This document shows positions 35,389 through 44,453 of a stretch of 64,000 bases of DNA, in pieces. Every line of letters begins with the position of its first letter. The first letter of the stretch is position 1. The notes beneath the pieces were generated by a model that ran no database searches, was not told the origin of the DNA, and saw nothing but the letters and a program-made list of their open reading frames with translations. Position numbers and translations under genes: made by a program. Source of the DNA: Alkalimonas amylolytica (GTDB taxonomy: Bacteria > Pseudomonadota > Gammaproteobacteria > Enterobacterales > Alteromonadaceae); assembly GCF_900107845.1 (NCBI RefSeq), contig NZ_FNRM01000002.1:519312-583311 (forward strand). The letters run 5' to 3'.

Positions 35389-35663
35389 TGGAGCTGAAGT
35401 GGACCAGTAAGGCGCTGTCGGATGTGGTGCGGCTGTATGACTTTCTGGCGCAAACCAATCCGCTTGCTGCGGCACGGGCAGTTCAGTCATTGACTAAAGC
35501 ACCCACTTGTTTACGAACCAATCCCCGCCTTGGCGAGCAGATTTTTCAGTTCGAGCCTCGCGAAGTCAGGCGAATTTTTGTGGCAGAGTATGAGGTTCGC
35601 TACGAAATCCAGGATGCAACCATTTACCTGCTCAGGCTATGGCATACCAGGGAGCATCACTAA
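35385..35663 (+). CDS. RelE/ParE-type toxin
   Basis: 92 residues. The pattern LKWTSKALSDVVRLYDFLA, then AARAVQSLTKAP, LRTNPRLGEQIFQFEPREVR and YEVRYEIQDATIYLLRLWHTRE is that of ParE/RelE toxins, with the C-terminal arginine and WHTRE segment intact. The family inhibits gyrase (ParE) or cleaves mRNA at the ribosome (RelE); the sequence alone does not decide which. It overlaps the antitoxin stop by four bases; ATG at 35388 is an equal start choice. Both reading frames are intact, so the pair may be active. Confidence 0.85.
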   Translation: MMELKWTSKALSDVVRLYDFLAQTNPLAAARAVQSLTKAPTCLRTNPRLGEQIFQFEPREVRRIFVAEYEVRYEIQDATIYLLRLWHTREHH

Positions 35664-35719
35664 ATGATGGTGCTAACCATGCAAGTCGCCACAACAGCCA
35701 GCTTCTACAGAATCAGCCC

Positions 35720-36301
35720 ATGATTTACTCACCCGACTGGCTGCTCGCCCGCTTTAACACCCATTTGCCGCCACCGGCGGCGCGAACCTTGCAAAACCAG
35801 AGCGGAGCACAACGCGCTGCGGTGCTGCTGCCTTTTTTGCAAGGCCCTCAGGGTTTGGAGTTAGTGCTGACCAAGCGTGCCGCGCATTTAAAACATCACC
35901 CCGGCCAAATCAGTTTTCCTGGTGGCCGTATTGAAGCCGGTGAAAGCAGTAAAATGGCAGCGCTGCGCGAAGCCGAAGAAGAAGTTGGGCTTAATCCCAG
36001 TGATGTGACCATTGTGGGCCAATTGCCGCCACAGGCTACCAGCACCGGCTTTGTGATTGAACCCTGGCTTGGGCTGGTGCATGCCCCACCCCGCTGGCAA
36101 TTGCAATTGGATGAAGTGGCCGATATCTTTCACGCACCTTTAGAAGAATTATGGCAAGAACAGCGCTGGCAGCAATGGAACTGGCAGCATCAGGGCCGGC
36201 AGTACCCGGTGCATTTTCTGCACTGGCGCCAGCAATTGATTTGGGGCGCCACTGCCGCCATCCTGCACCGGTTAAAGCAGCAACTCGGGCAGCCTGGTTA
36301 A
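35720..36301 (+). CDS. nudL: CoA pyrophosphatase (NudL-type Nudix hydrolase)
   Basis: 193 residues. The Nudix box GGRIEAGESSKMAALREAEE followed by EVGL is intact, with the metal-binding REAEEE. The preceding LTKRAAHLKHHPGQISFPGG is the NudL/UPF0035 signature that marks CoA pyrophosphohydrolases. It probably hydrolyses CoA to phosphopantetheine and 3',5'-ADP. The start at 35720 (MIYSPDWLLARF) aligns with the family; the frame continues upstream into the end of the toxin gene. The ribosome site is poor. Confidence 0.88.
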   Translation: MIYSPDWLLARFNTHLPPPAARTLQNQSGAQRAAVLLPFLQGPQGLELVLTKRAAHLKHHPGQISFPGGRIEAGESSKMAALREAEEEVGLNPSDVTIVGQLPPQATSTGFVIEPWLGLVHAPPRWQLQLDEVADIFHAPLEELWQEQRWQQWNWQHQGRQYPVHFLHWRQQLIWGATAAILHRLKQQLGQPG

Positions 36302-36382
36302 AAACCGAGCCAGCCTGGGAACCAAGCAGGTGGGCCGGGTTCAAATTGTTCAATTTATTGCTGCATTTTTGGGAGAGCCGCT

Positions 36383-36859
36383 TTGGAAAAAATTCTGCAA
36401 AGCAGTCGTATCTTGGTGATCCTCACCATTGTGGTGTGCGCAGCATCAGCTTGCCTGTTGTATGCATCCAGTGTTGCCATCATCTATGGCATTACCCTTG
36501 AGACGGTGCTGAATATCCCGGTCAAAGCCGATGAAGGCAAACGGCTGGCGGTGAAGCTGCTAAAAGTACTGGATACTTTGCTGATCGCCCTGACCTTTCA
36601 GATTATCGCCTCTGCGCTCTATCGTTTATTTTTGACCAAGGAAGAAAGCAAAGACAAAGGCTTGTTAAAAGCGCTGGATATTAAAAATTTTCATGATCTG
36701 AAAATCACCCTGATGCAGGTTGCCTCTGTCATTCTGGTGATATTGTTTCTGGAACAGGCGGTGGAGATTGGCGCCACGCTGGAAACCCTCTATTTTGGCC
36801 TGGCCGTTGGTTTTGTAATTCTGGCGATTACCCTCGCTGCCCGGCAGATGAATCATTAG
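36383..36859 (+). CDS. yqhA: YqhA family inner-membrane protein (UPF0114)
   Basis: 158 residues with hydrophobic segments at about 8-30, 60-80, 105-127 and 135-153. The start is TTG at 36383, supported by GGGAGAG eight bases upstream; no ATG is nearby. The sequence follows the UPF0114 pattern: EKILQSSRILVILTIVVC, VLDTLLIALTFQIIASALYR and LEQAVEIGATLETLYFGLAVG. Function unknown. It lies between nudL and the dipeptidase gene with about 80 and 115 bases of spacing. Confidence 0.85.
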   Translation: MEKILQSSRILVILTIVVCAASACLLYASSVAIIYGITLETVLNIPVKADEGKRLAVKLLKVLDTLLIALTFQIIASALYRLFLTKEESKDKGLLKALDIKNFHDLKITLMQVASVILVILFLEQAVEIGATLETLYFGLAVGFVILAITLAARQMNH

Positions 36860-36973
36860 CCTTGCTGTTAATGCCCTGATTCTGAGGATAAAGAGGATGG
36901 TACTTTGGCTGCAGGCCCGTTATCCTGTTGGCGAACATATACTAAGAAAATACCTCAGGAACAGGAGCACACC

Positions 36974-38194
36974 ATGTCCAAACTAATCAGCGCCCTTGCA
37001 GCCGGTTCATTGCTGCTGATGGGCTCTGCCCTGGCCGAGCGCCAGCCCCGCGATGTCAGCGAACGCGAAGCCTGGGCAGTCCATTCCCGGGTGCTGACCT
37101 TAGATACCCATGTTGATATTGGTCGCGGTTATGCCACCCATCTGCTGGATCCAGGCCGTTTTACCACCGCACAGGTGGATCTGCCGAAAATGCGTGCTGG
37201 CGGCTTGGATGCGGCCTTTTTCATTGTGTACGTTGGCCAGGGCTCCATGACGGAGCAAGGCTATGCCAATGCAAGGCAGCGGGCCGAAGAAAGCTACCAG
37301 GCCATTAAACGCATGACCCGGGCTTATCCGGAGCAAATTGGCCTGGCTCGCACCGCTGATGAAGTGGAAGCACTGCATGCCGCGGGCAAGCTGGTGGCGT
37401 TAATTGGCATGGAAAACGCCTACCCACTGGGTACCAGCGTGGAAGAGATTCCGCTGTGGGCGGAGCGTGGTGTCCGCTACGCCAGCATTACCCATATGGG
37501 CAACAATCAGTTTGGCGGCAGCTCCAACCCACGGTTGGATCAGGGCGATACACCCAATCAGGGTTTAACCGACCTTGGCCGGCAGTTGGTGCAGGCACTG
37601 AATGATTACGGCATTATGGTGGATATTTCGCATGTCGGTAAACGCAGCTCACTGGAAGCCATGGCGCTGTCGCGTGCGCCTGTTATCGCCTCGCACTCTG
37701 GTGTAACCGGCGTGCACCCAAACCTGCGCAATCTGGACGATGAACAGCTGGATGCCATCAAGGCCAATGGTGGCGTAGCGCAAATGGTGGCTTTTCGCAG
37801 TTATGTTGCCACCGTTGACCCACGCATTCAAAAAGGCCAGGAAGCGTTACGCCAGCAATACCTAGCGGCTGGCTGGGGTGGCGCCAGCGATGCCGATGTG
37901 AAAGCTTACATGACTGGCCTGACCGAGCTGCGCCGTACTTATCAGGATGTAACATTGGCGCAGTTTGTTGATCACATTGATTACGCCGTTGATCGCATTG
38001 GCATTGAGCACGTTGGTATTGTGTCGGATTTTGATGGCGGCGGCGGCGTGGAAGGTTGGGATGATGCCACTGAAACCATCAACGTCACCTGGGAGCTAAT
38101 GCGCCGTGGTTACAGTGAAGATGACATTCGTGCGCTTTGGTCTGGTAATGTGCTGCGGGTGATGCGTGCCGTCGAGGCAGCAGCCAAGTACTAA
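36974..38194 (+). CDS. Exported membrane-dipeptidase family (M19) zinc peptidase
   Basis: 406 residues, start at 36974 with AGGAG upstream and a signal peptide MSKLISALAAGSLLLMGSAL; the longer frame to 36905 is not used. The di-zinc amidohydrolase motifs are present: DTHVDIG (HxD), the bridging glutamate in GMENAYPLG, VDISHVGKRS and ASHSGVTGVHPNLRN for the later histidines, and DFDGGGGVEGW for the late acid. Cleaves dipeptides in the periplasm in the manner of renal dipeptidase. A hairpin follows the stop. It is probably a single-gene unit. Confidence 0.9.
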   Translation: MSKLISALAAGSLLLMGSALAERQPRDVSEREAWAVHSRVLTLDTHVDIGRGYATHLLDPGRFTTAQVDLPKMRAGGLDAAFFIVYVGQGSMTEQGYANARQRAEESYQAIKRMTRAYPEQIGLARTADEVEALHAAGKLVALIGMENAYPLGTSVEEIPLWAERGVRYASITHMGNNQFGGSSNPRLDQGDTPNQGLTDLGRQLVQALNDYGIMVDISHVGKRSSLEAMALSRAPVIASHSGVTGVHPNLRNLDDEQLDAIKANGGVAQMVAFRSYVATVDPRIQKGQEALRQQYLAAGWGGASDADVKAYMTGLTELRRTYQDVTLAQFVDHIDYAVDRIGIEHVGIVSDFDGGGGVEGWDDATETINVTWELMRRGYSEDDIRALWSGNVLRVMRAVEAAAKY

Positions 38195-38214
38195 CCACCT
38201 ACTTATGGTACCAA

Positions 38215-38250
38215 CTGCCGTTCAGCCGAGACTGGACGGCAGCCTTTTCC
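38215..38250 (+). terminator. Probable terminator after the dipeptidase gene
   Basis: CTGCCGT (38215-38221) pairs with ACGGCAG (38236-38242), with an inner CAG/CTG pair across a one-base bulge, followed by CCTTTTCCC. The T-tract is short. Confidence 0.55.
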
Positions 38251-38352
38251 CTTAGAAAATTTCATGTAAATCTTTAGATACAGCACTGACAGGGGTTGCA
38301 GCTGAAACCTGACCTGACCAGTTCCAACCGCACTTACAGCCTGCCCAGCTTT

Positions 38353-38360
38353 GGTATACA
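38353..38360 (+). promoter_or_regulatory. Candidate extended -10 promoter of sdaA
   Basis: TTTGGTATACAAT has the form of an extended -10 (TG-N-TATACA, hexamer at 38355-38360), about 37 bases before the sdaA start. A weak -35 (CTTACA) lies about 16 bases upstream of the hexamer. By eye only. Confidence 0.35.
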
Positions 38361-38396
38361 ATCCATCTATCTTGGTTTAATCAGTTTATTTAACTT

Positions 38397-39776
38397 ATGA
38401 TTATCAGCGCTTTTGATATGTTCAGCATCGGTATAGGCCCCTCCAGCTCACATACTGTCGGGCCCATGCGGGCTGCCCACCAGTTTACCGAACAGCTGAA
38501 ACAACTGGGTAAACTTGAATCCGTCAATCGTATTAAGGTCGAGCTCTATGGTTCGCTTGGGCAAACCGGCATTGGCCACGGTACCGGCAAAGCTGTGATC
38601 CTGGGGCTGAGCGGCTATTTGCCAGAAAACATCGATCCGGATCTGATCCCTGAACTGCTGCATCAGGTGCATACCGAGCAGAGCCTGCTGTTGGCAAAGC
38701 AGCAGCCCGTTAAATTCCCGCGTGAGGGTGCCATTACCTTTCATCGGCGCAAAACCTTGAAAGAGCATTCCAATGGCATGGAGTTAGTAGCCTGGGACGG
38801 TGACAACGAACTGCTGCGTGAAGTGTATTTTTCCATCGGCGGTGGCTTTATTGTTAAAGCCGAAGATTTCGCCAAAGAAAAAGAGGCCGCCAGTCAGTTC
38901 GCCGCCGATAACCCGCCCCCCTATCCGTTTGAAAGTGCGGCTGAACTACTGGCGCTTTGCAAAGAGCATGGCTTATCGATTTCCAGCCTGATGCTGGAGA
39001 ACGAGAAAGTCCTGCGTAAGCCAGAGCAAATCAAAGATGAACTGTTTCATATCTGGCAGACCATGCGGGATTGCGTCGAGCGTGGCATCCGTACCGAAGG
39101 TATCTTGCCCGGTGGATTAAAAGTTAGACGACGGGCTCCTTCGCTGTATCGTCGCCTGAGTGTCGAAAAAAGTTCGGATCCCTTGCAGGTGATAGACTGG
39201 GTGAATTTATTTGCTTTGGCTGTGAATGAAGAAAATGCCGCCGGTGGCCGGGTCGTTACCGCACCAACCAATGGTGCCGCTGGCATTATCCCTGCCGTGC
39301 TGATGTACTACGACAAGTTTATTCAGCCGGTGACACCAGAGATCGCCATGCGCTATCTGCTTTGCGCCGCCGCCATTGGTATTTTGTACAAGAAAAATGC
39401 CTCCATCTCTGGTGCTGAAGTCGGTTGTCAGGGGGAAGTTGGCGTTGCCTGCTCGATGGCTGCCGGGGCTTTAACGGAGATCCTGGGCGGTACCGTCAGC
39501 CATGTAGAAAATGCGGCAGAGATTGGCATGGAGCATAACCTGGGCTTAACCTGCGATCCGGTCGGCGGCCTGGTGCAGGTACCCTGCATTGAGCGCAATG
39601 CCATGGGCTCGGTGAAAGCCATCAATGCCTCACGGCTGGCGCTGCGTGGCAGTGGCGATCACAAGGTATCGCTGGATAAAGTGATTAAAACCATGTGGGA
39701 CACCGGTAAAGACATGCAGACCAAGTACAAGGAAACCTCACGCGGTGGTCTGGCCGTGAATATTATTGAGTGTTAA
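38397..39776 (+). CDS. sdaA: L-serine dehydratase
   Basis: 459-residue single-chain [4Fe-4S] enzyme that deaminates L-serine to pyruvate. The N-terminal beta domain begins [20 protein letters not shown], the substrate-site segment. The C-terminal catalytic domain has [17 protein letters not shown] and cluster cysteines in [28 protein letters not shown] and the following segment. Size and motif order match SdaA/SdaB. There is hardly any ribosome site before the ATG at 38397. A strong terminator follows. Confidence 0.96.
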   Translation: MIISAFDMFSIGIGPSSSHTVGPMRAAHQFTEQLKQLGKLESVNRIKVELYGSLGQTGIGHGTGKAVILGLSGYLPENIDPDLIPELLHQVHTEQSLLLAKQQPVKFPREGAITFHRRKTLKEHSNGMELVAWDGDNELLREVYFSIGGGFIVKAEDFAKEKEAASQFAADNPPPYPFESAAELLALCKEHGLSISSLMLENEKVLRKPEQIKDELFHIWQTMRDCVERGIRTEGILPGGLKVRRRAPSLYRRLSVEKSSDPLQVIDWVNLFALAVNEENAAGGRVVTAPTNGAAGIIPAVLMYYDKFIQPVTPEIAMRYLLCAAAIGILYKKNASISGAEVGCQGEVGVACSMAAGALTEILGGTVSHVENAAEIGMEHNLGLTCDPVGGLVQVPCIERNAMGSVKAINASRLALRGSGDHKVSLDKVIKTMWDTGKDMQTKYKETSRGGLAVNIIEC

Positions 39777-39780
39777 AAAT

Positions 39781-39806
39781 AAGCCCCTGACAGCAGGGGC
39801 TTTTTT
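39781..39806. terminator. Bidirectional terminator between sdaA and the RND gene
   Basis: AAGCCCCTG (39781-39789), loop ACAG, CAGGGGCTT (39794-39802), followed by six Ts on the plus strand and preceded by A-rich sequence for the other strand. Confidence 0.85.
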
Positions 39807-39819
39807 GTACTGGCTGTAT

Positions 39820-42800
39820 TTAGCTAAGTTCACCTAACCGGGTGTCGATTTTTTGTTCTTTGCTGCGAAATAAGTTCTTCACGTCTTCGAGGATGACATA
39901 AAGCGCCGGGATCAGGATCAGGGTGATCACGGTGGCAAACAAAATACCAAAAGCCAGTGATACCGCCATCGGTACCACGATTTGCGCTTGCAGGCTGCGC
40001 TCCAGCACAATGGGCGTTAAGCCCAGGAAGGTGGTCATCGAGGTCAGCACAATGGCGCGAAAACGCATGGTACCCGCCTCCTCCACTGCCTGACGAATGC
40101 TGTGCCCGGCCGCTCGGGCTTTATTGACGAAGTCCACCATAATCAGACTGTCGTTCACCACCACCCCGGCCAGGGCAATCAGGCCAAACACCGACATAAT
40201 GCTCATGCTAAGCCCCAGCACCATATGACCGACCACAGCACCAATCAAGCCGAAGGGGATCACGCTCATAATAATCAGCGGCTGGCTGTAGGATTTGAGC
40301 GGAATTGCCATTAACGCATAAATCAAAAACAGCGCCAGCACGGCGGCTTTGAGCATATCACGCTGCGCATCCATTTCATCCTGGCTGCTGCCTTCCAGTG
40401 CTGTGGTTACCCCTGGATAGCGGTGTGGCAATTCTTTCATAATGCCCTGACGCACTTCACGCACCACCCGGCCGGGCTCGATGCGATCTTTATCGGCTGC
40501 TGCAGTAATAGTGACCGCCCGTTCGCCATTGACCCGATTGATGGCATTAAAAGCCGGTTGCAACTGATAACTGGCGACCATGCTAAAGGGCACCTCGCCA
40601 CCGTCGGCCGTGCGGATCCGCATCTGTTCCAGATTACCCAGTGAGTTACGCTCCTCTTTCGGGTAGCGCACCATCACTTTGACTTCTTCGCCATCGCGCT
40701 GCACCCGCTGCGCTTCAGCACCGTAAAAGCCATAGCGCACCTGGCGTGCCACATCGGCCAGCGTCAGCCCCAACAAGTCGGCTTCTGGTTTCAGTGTCAG
40801 CACCACCTCGTCATTGCCGCCACTTAAGTTATCCTGGATATCGTACACCCCTTCGTATTGCTCCAGCGCCCGCTTCAACTCTTCAGCTGCAGCTTCCAGC
40901 ATGGCCAGATTATCGCCGCGGATTTGCAGTGCAATGTCGGCACCACCACCGCCAGCGCCGGTCGAAGCATTGATGTTAAATGAACGCAAGCCAGCAATCT
41001 CTGGCATTTCTTCACGCCAGATACGGGCAATTTCAAAGCCATCAATTTCACGTCCTTCACTTTTCTCCAGCTCCAGTACCATCTGGCCGCGGGTATCGCT
41101 GTTTAAAAATACCAAGCGGTGTTGAATCACATCGGCATTGTATTCCGATTTGAGCCGCTCATTGGCCCGCATTAACGCGGCTTCCATTTCATCCAGCGCT
41201 TGTTGGGTTTGCTGACTGGATGAGCCCTCTTCCATCAAAATACTGGCCTGAATAAAGTCGCTTGGAATATCGGGGAAAAAGACCCAACGGACAAAGCCTC
41301 CGCCAAGCAAGCCAATCATCAACAGCATCAGCGAGAAAAAGCTGACTAGGGTGAGGTAGCGGAACTCAATGCAACGTCGAATAAAAGGCCGGTAGTGCTG
41401 ATGGATCAGATGCTGCAGTTTACCGGCCACCCACTCACGGATGCCACGTAAAAAGTTACTGGCACCACGCCCACTGGCATAGAACAGACCGTGCCGGTTT
41501 GGGTCCCAAGGCTTCATATCGATATGGGCAATGTGGGTAGGCAGAATCAGCTTGGACTCGACGATAGAAAAAGCCAGACACAGGATCACAACCCAGGCAA
41601 TGGACTCCCAAATCGGCCCCATGGAGCCACCTACCATTAGCATGGGGAGAAATGCGGCGATGGTAGTCAGCACACCAAAGGTGGCTGGCATAGCCACTTT
41701 CTTGGCACCGGCAATAACCGAGTCCATCGACTTGCCTTTTTTCTCGATTTCACTAAAGGCACTTTCGCCAATGATAATGGCATCATCCACCACAATACCG
41801 AGCACCAGAATAAAGCCAAACAAGCTGATCATGTTGATGGAGACACCAAACATCGGCAATGGCATCAGCGCCAGGGCCCCGAGGAAGCAAACAGGGATCC
41901 CCACCATGACCCAAAACGCAATGCGAAACTCCAGGAATAAGGTTAACGCCAGCAGCACCAGTAAAACGCCATACAGCAGGTTGCTGGTCATCAGCTCAAT
42001 GCGGCCCTGCAGGTAGTAACTGCTATCCCCCCAGTGATCAAGGTAAATACCGGCCGGCAAGATCTCGCGCTGTTCTTCCACATAGCGCTTCACGTTCTCC
42101 GAAATTTGCAGGCTGTTGTCATCTCCCACCGCATCGACCCGAATGGATATTGAGGGCATGCCATCAAAGGTGGCTTCGCCATCGCGCTCAATAAAACCAT
42201 CGTTGATACTGGCAATATCGCCTAAGCGTAAACGGGTGCCATCGTTAAAACGCAGCAGGATAATGTCGGCAAACTCATGGCCCCGGTAAGCCTGGCCCTT
42301 GGTACGCAGCAAAATATTGCCCGAGTCAGAACGGATAGAGCCGCCCGGAATATCGACCGAGCTGCCTCGGATCGCCTGCACCACCTGATCGAAGGTCAGT
42401 TGATACTCTCGTAGCACCGCTTCGGATAATTCGATGGAAATTTCATAATCGCGGGCACCGACTACCTCCACCTGACTGATGCTGTAGCGTTTTTTCAAGT
42501 CATCGCGAATCTGCTTGGCCAGCTCTTTCATGCTGCGCTCATCGGCATTGCCATAGAGCGACAACCAAATCACATTGCTCTGAAACCGCTGTCGATAGAC
42601 CACAGGACGTTCAGCCTGCTCAGGGAAGGTAGCAATAGCCGCCACCTGGGTTTTGATTTCGTCCATCACTTCCATGATGTCGTAACTTGACGAAATCTCA
42701 GCACGCACAGTGCCTAACCCTTCCACAGCGGTAGAGCGGATACGCTTGATGCCATTGATCGAACGCAGTCGCTCTTCGATTTTATCGATCACCGCGCTTT

Positions 42801-42990
42801 CTACTTCCTGCGGCGCAGCACCCAGGTAAGGCACCCGAATGGTCACTTCATCCAGCGCAATTTCCGGAAAAATCTGTTTCTTGATGGTCATCAAAGAGGC
42901 GGCGCCGGCAATAATCAGCACCACCATCAGCAAATTGGCGGCGACGCTGTTCCGGGCAAACCAGGCAATTATGCCTTTATGTGTATCCAT
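39820..42990 (-). CDS. RND efflux transporter, inner-membrane pump subunit
   Basis: 1056 residues. Typical HAE-type layout: first membrane helix FARNSVAANLLMVVLIIAGA, a large periplasmic loop, six helices (about 340-540), a second periplasmic loop and the last six helices. The fourth helix carries the proton-relay aspartate pair in LGIVVDDAIIIGES. RIRSTAVEGLGTVRAEIS and FVNKARAAGHSIRQAVEEAG are family blocks. It most resembles the AcrB-related pumps of marine gammaproteobacteria that pair with a short adaptor. The substrate is not known. It follows the adaptor gene by only 3 bases. No outer-membrane channel gene is adjacent. Confidence 0.93.
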   Translation of the reverse strand: MDTHKGIIAWFARNSVAANLLMVVLIIAGAASLMTIKKQIFPEIALDEVTIRVPYLGAAPQEVESAVIDKIEERLRSINGIKRIRSTAVEGLGTVRAEISSSYDIMEVMDEIKTQVAAIATFPEQAERPVVYRQRFQSNVIWLSLYGNADERSMKELAKQIRDDLKKRYSISQVEVVGARDYEISIELSEAVLREYQLTFDQVVQAIRGSSVDIPGGSIRSDSGNILLRTKGQAYRGHEFADIILLRFNDGTRLRLGDIASINDGFIERDGEATFDGMPSISIRVDAVGDDNSLQISENVKRYVEEQREILPAGIYLDHWGDSSYYLQGRIELMTSNLLYGVLLVLLALTLFLEFRIAFWVMVGIPVCFLGALALMPLPMFGVSINMISLFGFILVLGIVVDDAIIIGESAFSEIEKKGKSMDSVIAGAKKVAMPATFGVLTTIAAFLPMLMVGGSMGPIWESIAWVVILCLAFSIVESKLILPTHIAHIDMKPWDPNRHGLFYASGRGASNFLRGIREWVAGKLQHLIHQHYRPFIRRCIEFRYLTLVSFFSLMLLMIGLLGGGFVRWVFFPDIPSDFIQASILMEEGSSSQQTQQALDEMEAALMRANERLKSEYNADVIQHRLVFLNSDTRGQMVLELEKSEGREIDGFEIARIWREEMPEIAGLRSFNINASTGAGGGGADIALQIRGDNLAMLEAAAEELKRALEQYEGVYDIQDNLSGGNDEVVLTLKPEADLLGLTLADVARQVRYGFYGAEAQRVQRDGEEVKVMVRYPKEERNSLGNLEQMRIRTADGGEVPFSMVASYQLQPAFNAINRVNGERAVTITAAADKDRIEPGRVVREVRQGIMKELPHRYPGVTTALEGSSQDEMDAQRDMLKAAVLALFLIYALMAIPLKSYSQPLIIMSVIPFGLIGAVVGHMVLGLSMSIMSVFGLIALAGVVVNDSLIMVDFVNKARAAGHSIRQAVEEAGTMRFRAIVLTSMTTFLGLTPIVLERSLQAQIVVPMAVSLAFGILFATVITLILIPALYVILEDVKNLFRSKEQKIDTRLGELS

Positions 42991-42993
42991 GCC

Positions 42994-44196
42994 TTAATCC
43001 CCCGCCATGTCACTGCCAGCTGCGGCCGGACTGTCCAGCCATTCGCCATTCACTCTGCCAAGCCGGACCTGCATGCCAGCCAAAGGATTGGGTAACGCCG
43101 ATACAGCCAGATGATCGCCAGCATCCAGCCCAGCGACAACATAGGCGTAACGCTCATCGGTACGCTGTACCTGAACCGTTCGAAATTCCAGCTGCTTGTC
43201 GCTGTTTACCAGCAAAATTTGATTGCCTGGTCGTAGCAAGTTGCGAGGCACCGGGATCACTTGCTCAGAAGAGATGCCATCAATACTGGCATGGACAAAG
43301 CGGCCAAAACGCAGAGGCTGCTGCCCATCGGTCTGCAGGCGATAGGGATCATCTACCTGCACCACGGCATAAATCACCCGGCTACGCTCGTCCAGCACGC
43401 CTTCCGTGCGCACCAGCTTGCCTTGCCATTGTTGTTGTTGGCCTGCAACCAAAGCGCTCAATTCAACGGCCGGAAACTGTGGTTGCTCACCAGAGGGCAG
43501 ATGCATAAAAGCCAAATCGTTATCACTGAGCGGCAACCGAACCTCAGCCAGATCGGTCCCAAAAATACTGCCCAGCACAGTGCCACGGCTGATGAATTGA
43601 CCCAGATTCACAGCTCTGCTTTGCAACAAACCGGCATAAGGAGCACGAATTTCAGTCCGGCTTAGATCCCGGGCTGCCCGCTCCAAGTCGGCTTCTGCAG
43701 AGCGAACGTTAGCCAACTCACGTGCCAGTTGTGGTCGACGCAAACCCAGCTCAGGCGCATCCCCTTCGGTAAAAGATGCCCATTCTTCTTCGGCGACCCG
43801 GACCCTGGCCAGCTCTTCCTGCAGTGCTGCTGTGGCACGAGCCAGGTTGGCTTCGGCTGCTTTCACGGCAGTCAGGTAGTCATCTTGTTCTACCGTGACC
43901 AGTACTTCGCCGGCAGCAAAAAAGCCTCCTTCAACAAAGTTGGGAGAAACCTCAATAATGCGGCCATTCACTTCAGAGACCAGGCTGGTCATTAGTTTCG
44001 GCCGCACCGTGCCCTGGGAGCCAATCCGGTAGATCAGCGTTTCTGGTTGGGCCGTAATGGTATCAACCAGAACCCCAACAGGTAAGTCTTCTCGCTGCTC
44101 CGCTGGCTGCCGGCCTTTCATCAGGCCCAGCATTAAGGCTATGGCCACGAACAGGATCAGTACCGGCAAGATAATTTTTAGTTTTTGCTTTGCCAT
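42994..44196 (-). CDS. RND efflux periplasmic adaptor (membrane fusion protein)
   Basis: 400 residues with an N-terminal anchor (IILPVLILFVAIALMLGLM, residues 8-26). Biotinyl/lipoyl-like halves are at VSEVNGRIIEVSPNFVEGGF and TEIRAPYAGLLQSRAVNLGQFIS, separated by an alpha-helical hairpin (about 120-185). The beta-barrel part with LAEVRLPLSDNDLAFM and a membrane-proximal domain follow. It is the first gene of the operon with the pump; a divergent histidine-kinase gene starts about 260 bases upstream. That AT-rich gap (44197-44453) probably holds both promoters; no clear operator is seen. Confidence 0.92.
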   Translation of the reverse strand: MAKQKLKIILPVLILFVAIALMLGLMKGRQPAEQREDLPVGVLVDTITAQPETLIYRIGSQGTVRPKLMTSLVSEVNGRIIEVSPNFVEGGFFAAGEVLVTVEQDDYLTAVKAAEANLARATAALQEELARVRVAEEEWASFTEGDAPELGLRRPQLARELANVRSAEADLERAARDLSRTEIRAPYAGLLQSRAVNLGQFISRGTVLGSIFGTDLAEVRLPLSDNDLAFMHLPSGEQPQFPAVELSALVAGQQQQWQGKLVRTEGVLDERSRVIYAVVQVDDPYRLQTDGQQPLRFGRFVHASIDGISSEQVIPVPRNLLRPGNQILLVNSDKQLEFRTVQVQRTDERYAYVVAGLDAGDHLAVSALPNPLAGMQVRLGRVNGEWLDSPAAAGSDMAGD

Positions 44197-44453
44197 GAAA
44201 CACTCTACAGCTTGTTTTATCAGTAGTTTCTATAGTAACGAAAAAAAAGCCGGATTGGTTGTGCTAAATGTTACAGCTCAAATTTAAAGCCGCCGCATTG
44301 CATAAATTAGTAATAAATAAAAATCTTTAATTTCATAATCTTATTAAGCCAACCTGGGTTTAGCATCGCTCGCAACTGGAGAAAACCGCCGGAAGCAGAC
44401 ATACTTTGTTACAAAGCAATCAGTTGCTCGGGCAATTTGGGGCCTCCCCTGTC

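Noticed and set aside
35639-35719. Longer NudL start overlapping the toxin gene.
   Set aside because: The extra 27 residues overlap the toxin C-terminus and are not part of the Nudix family; MIYSPDWLLARF is a family-like start.
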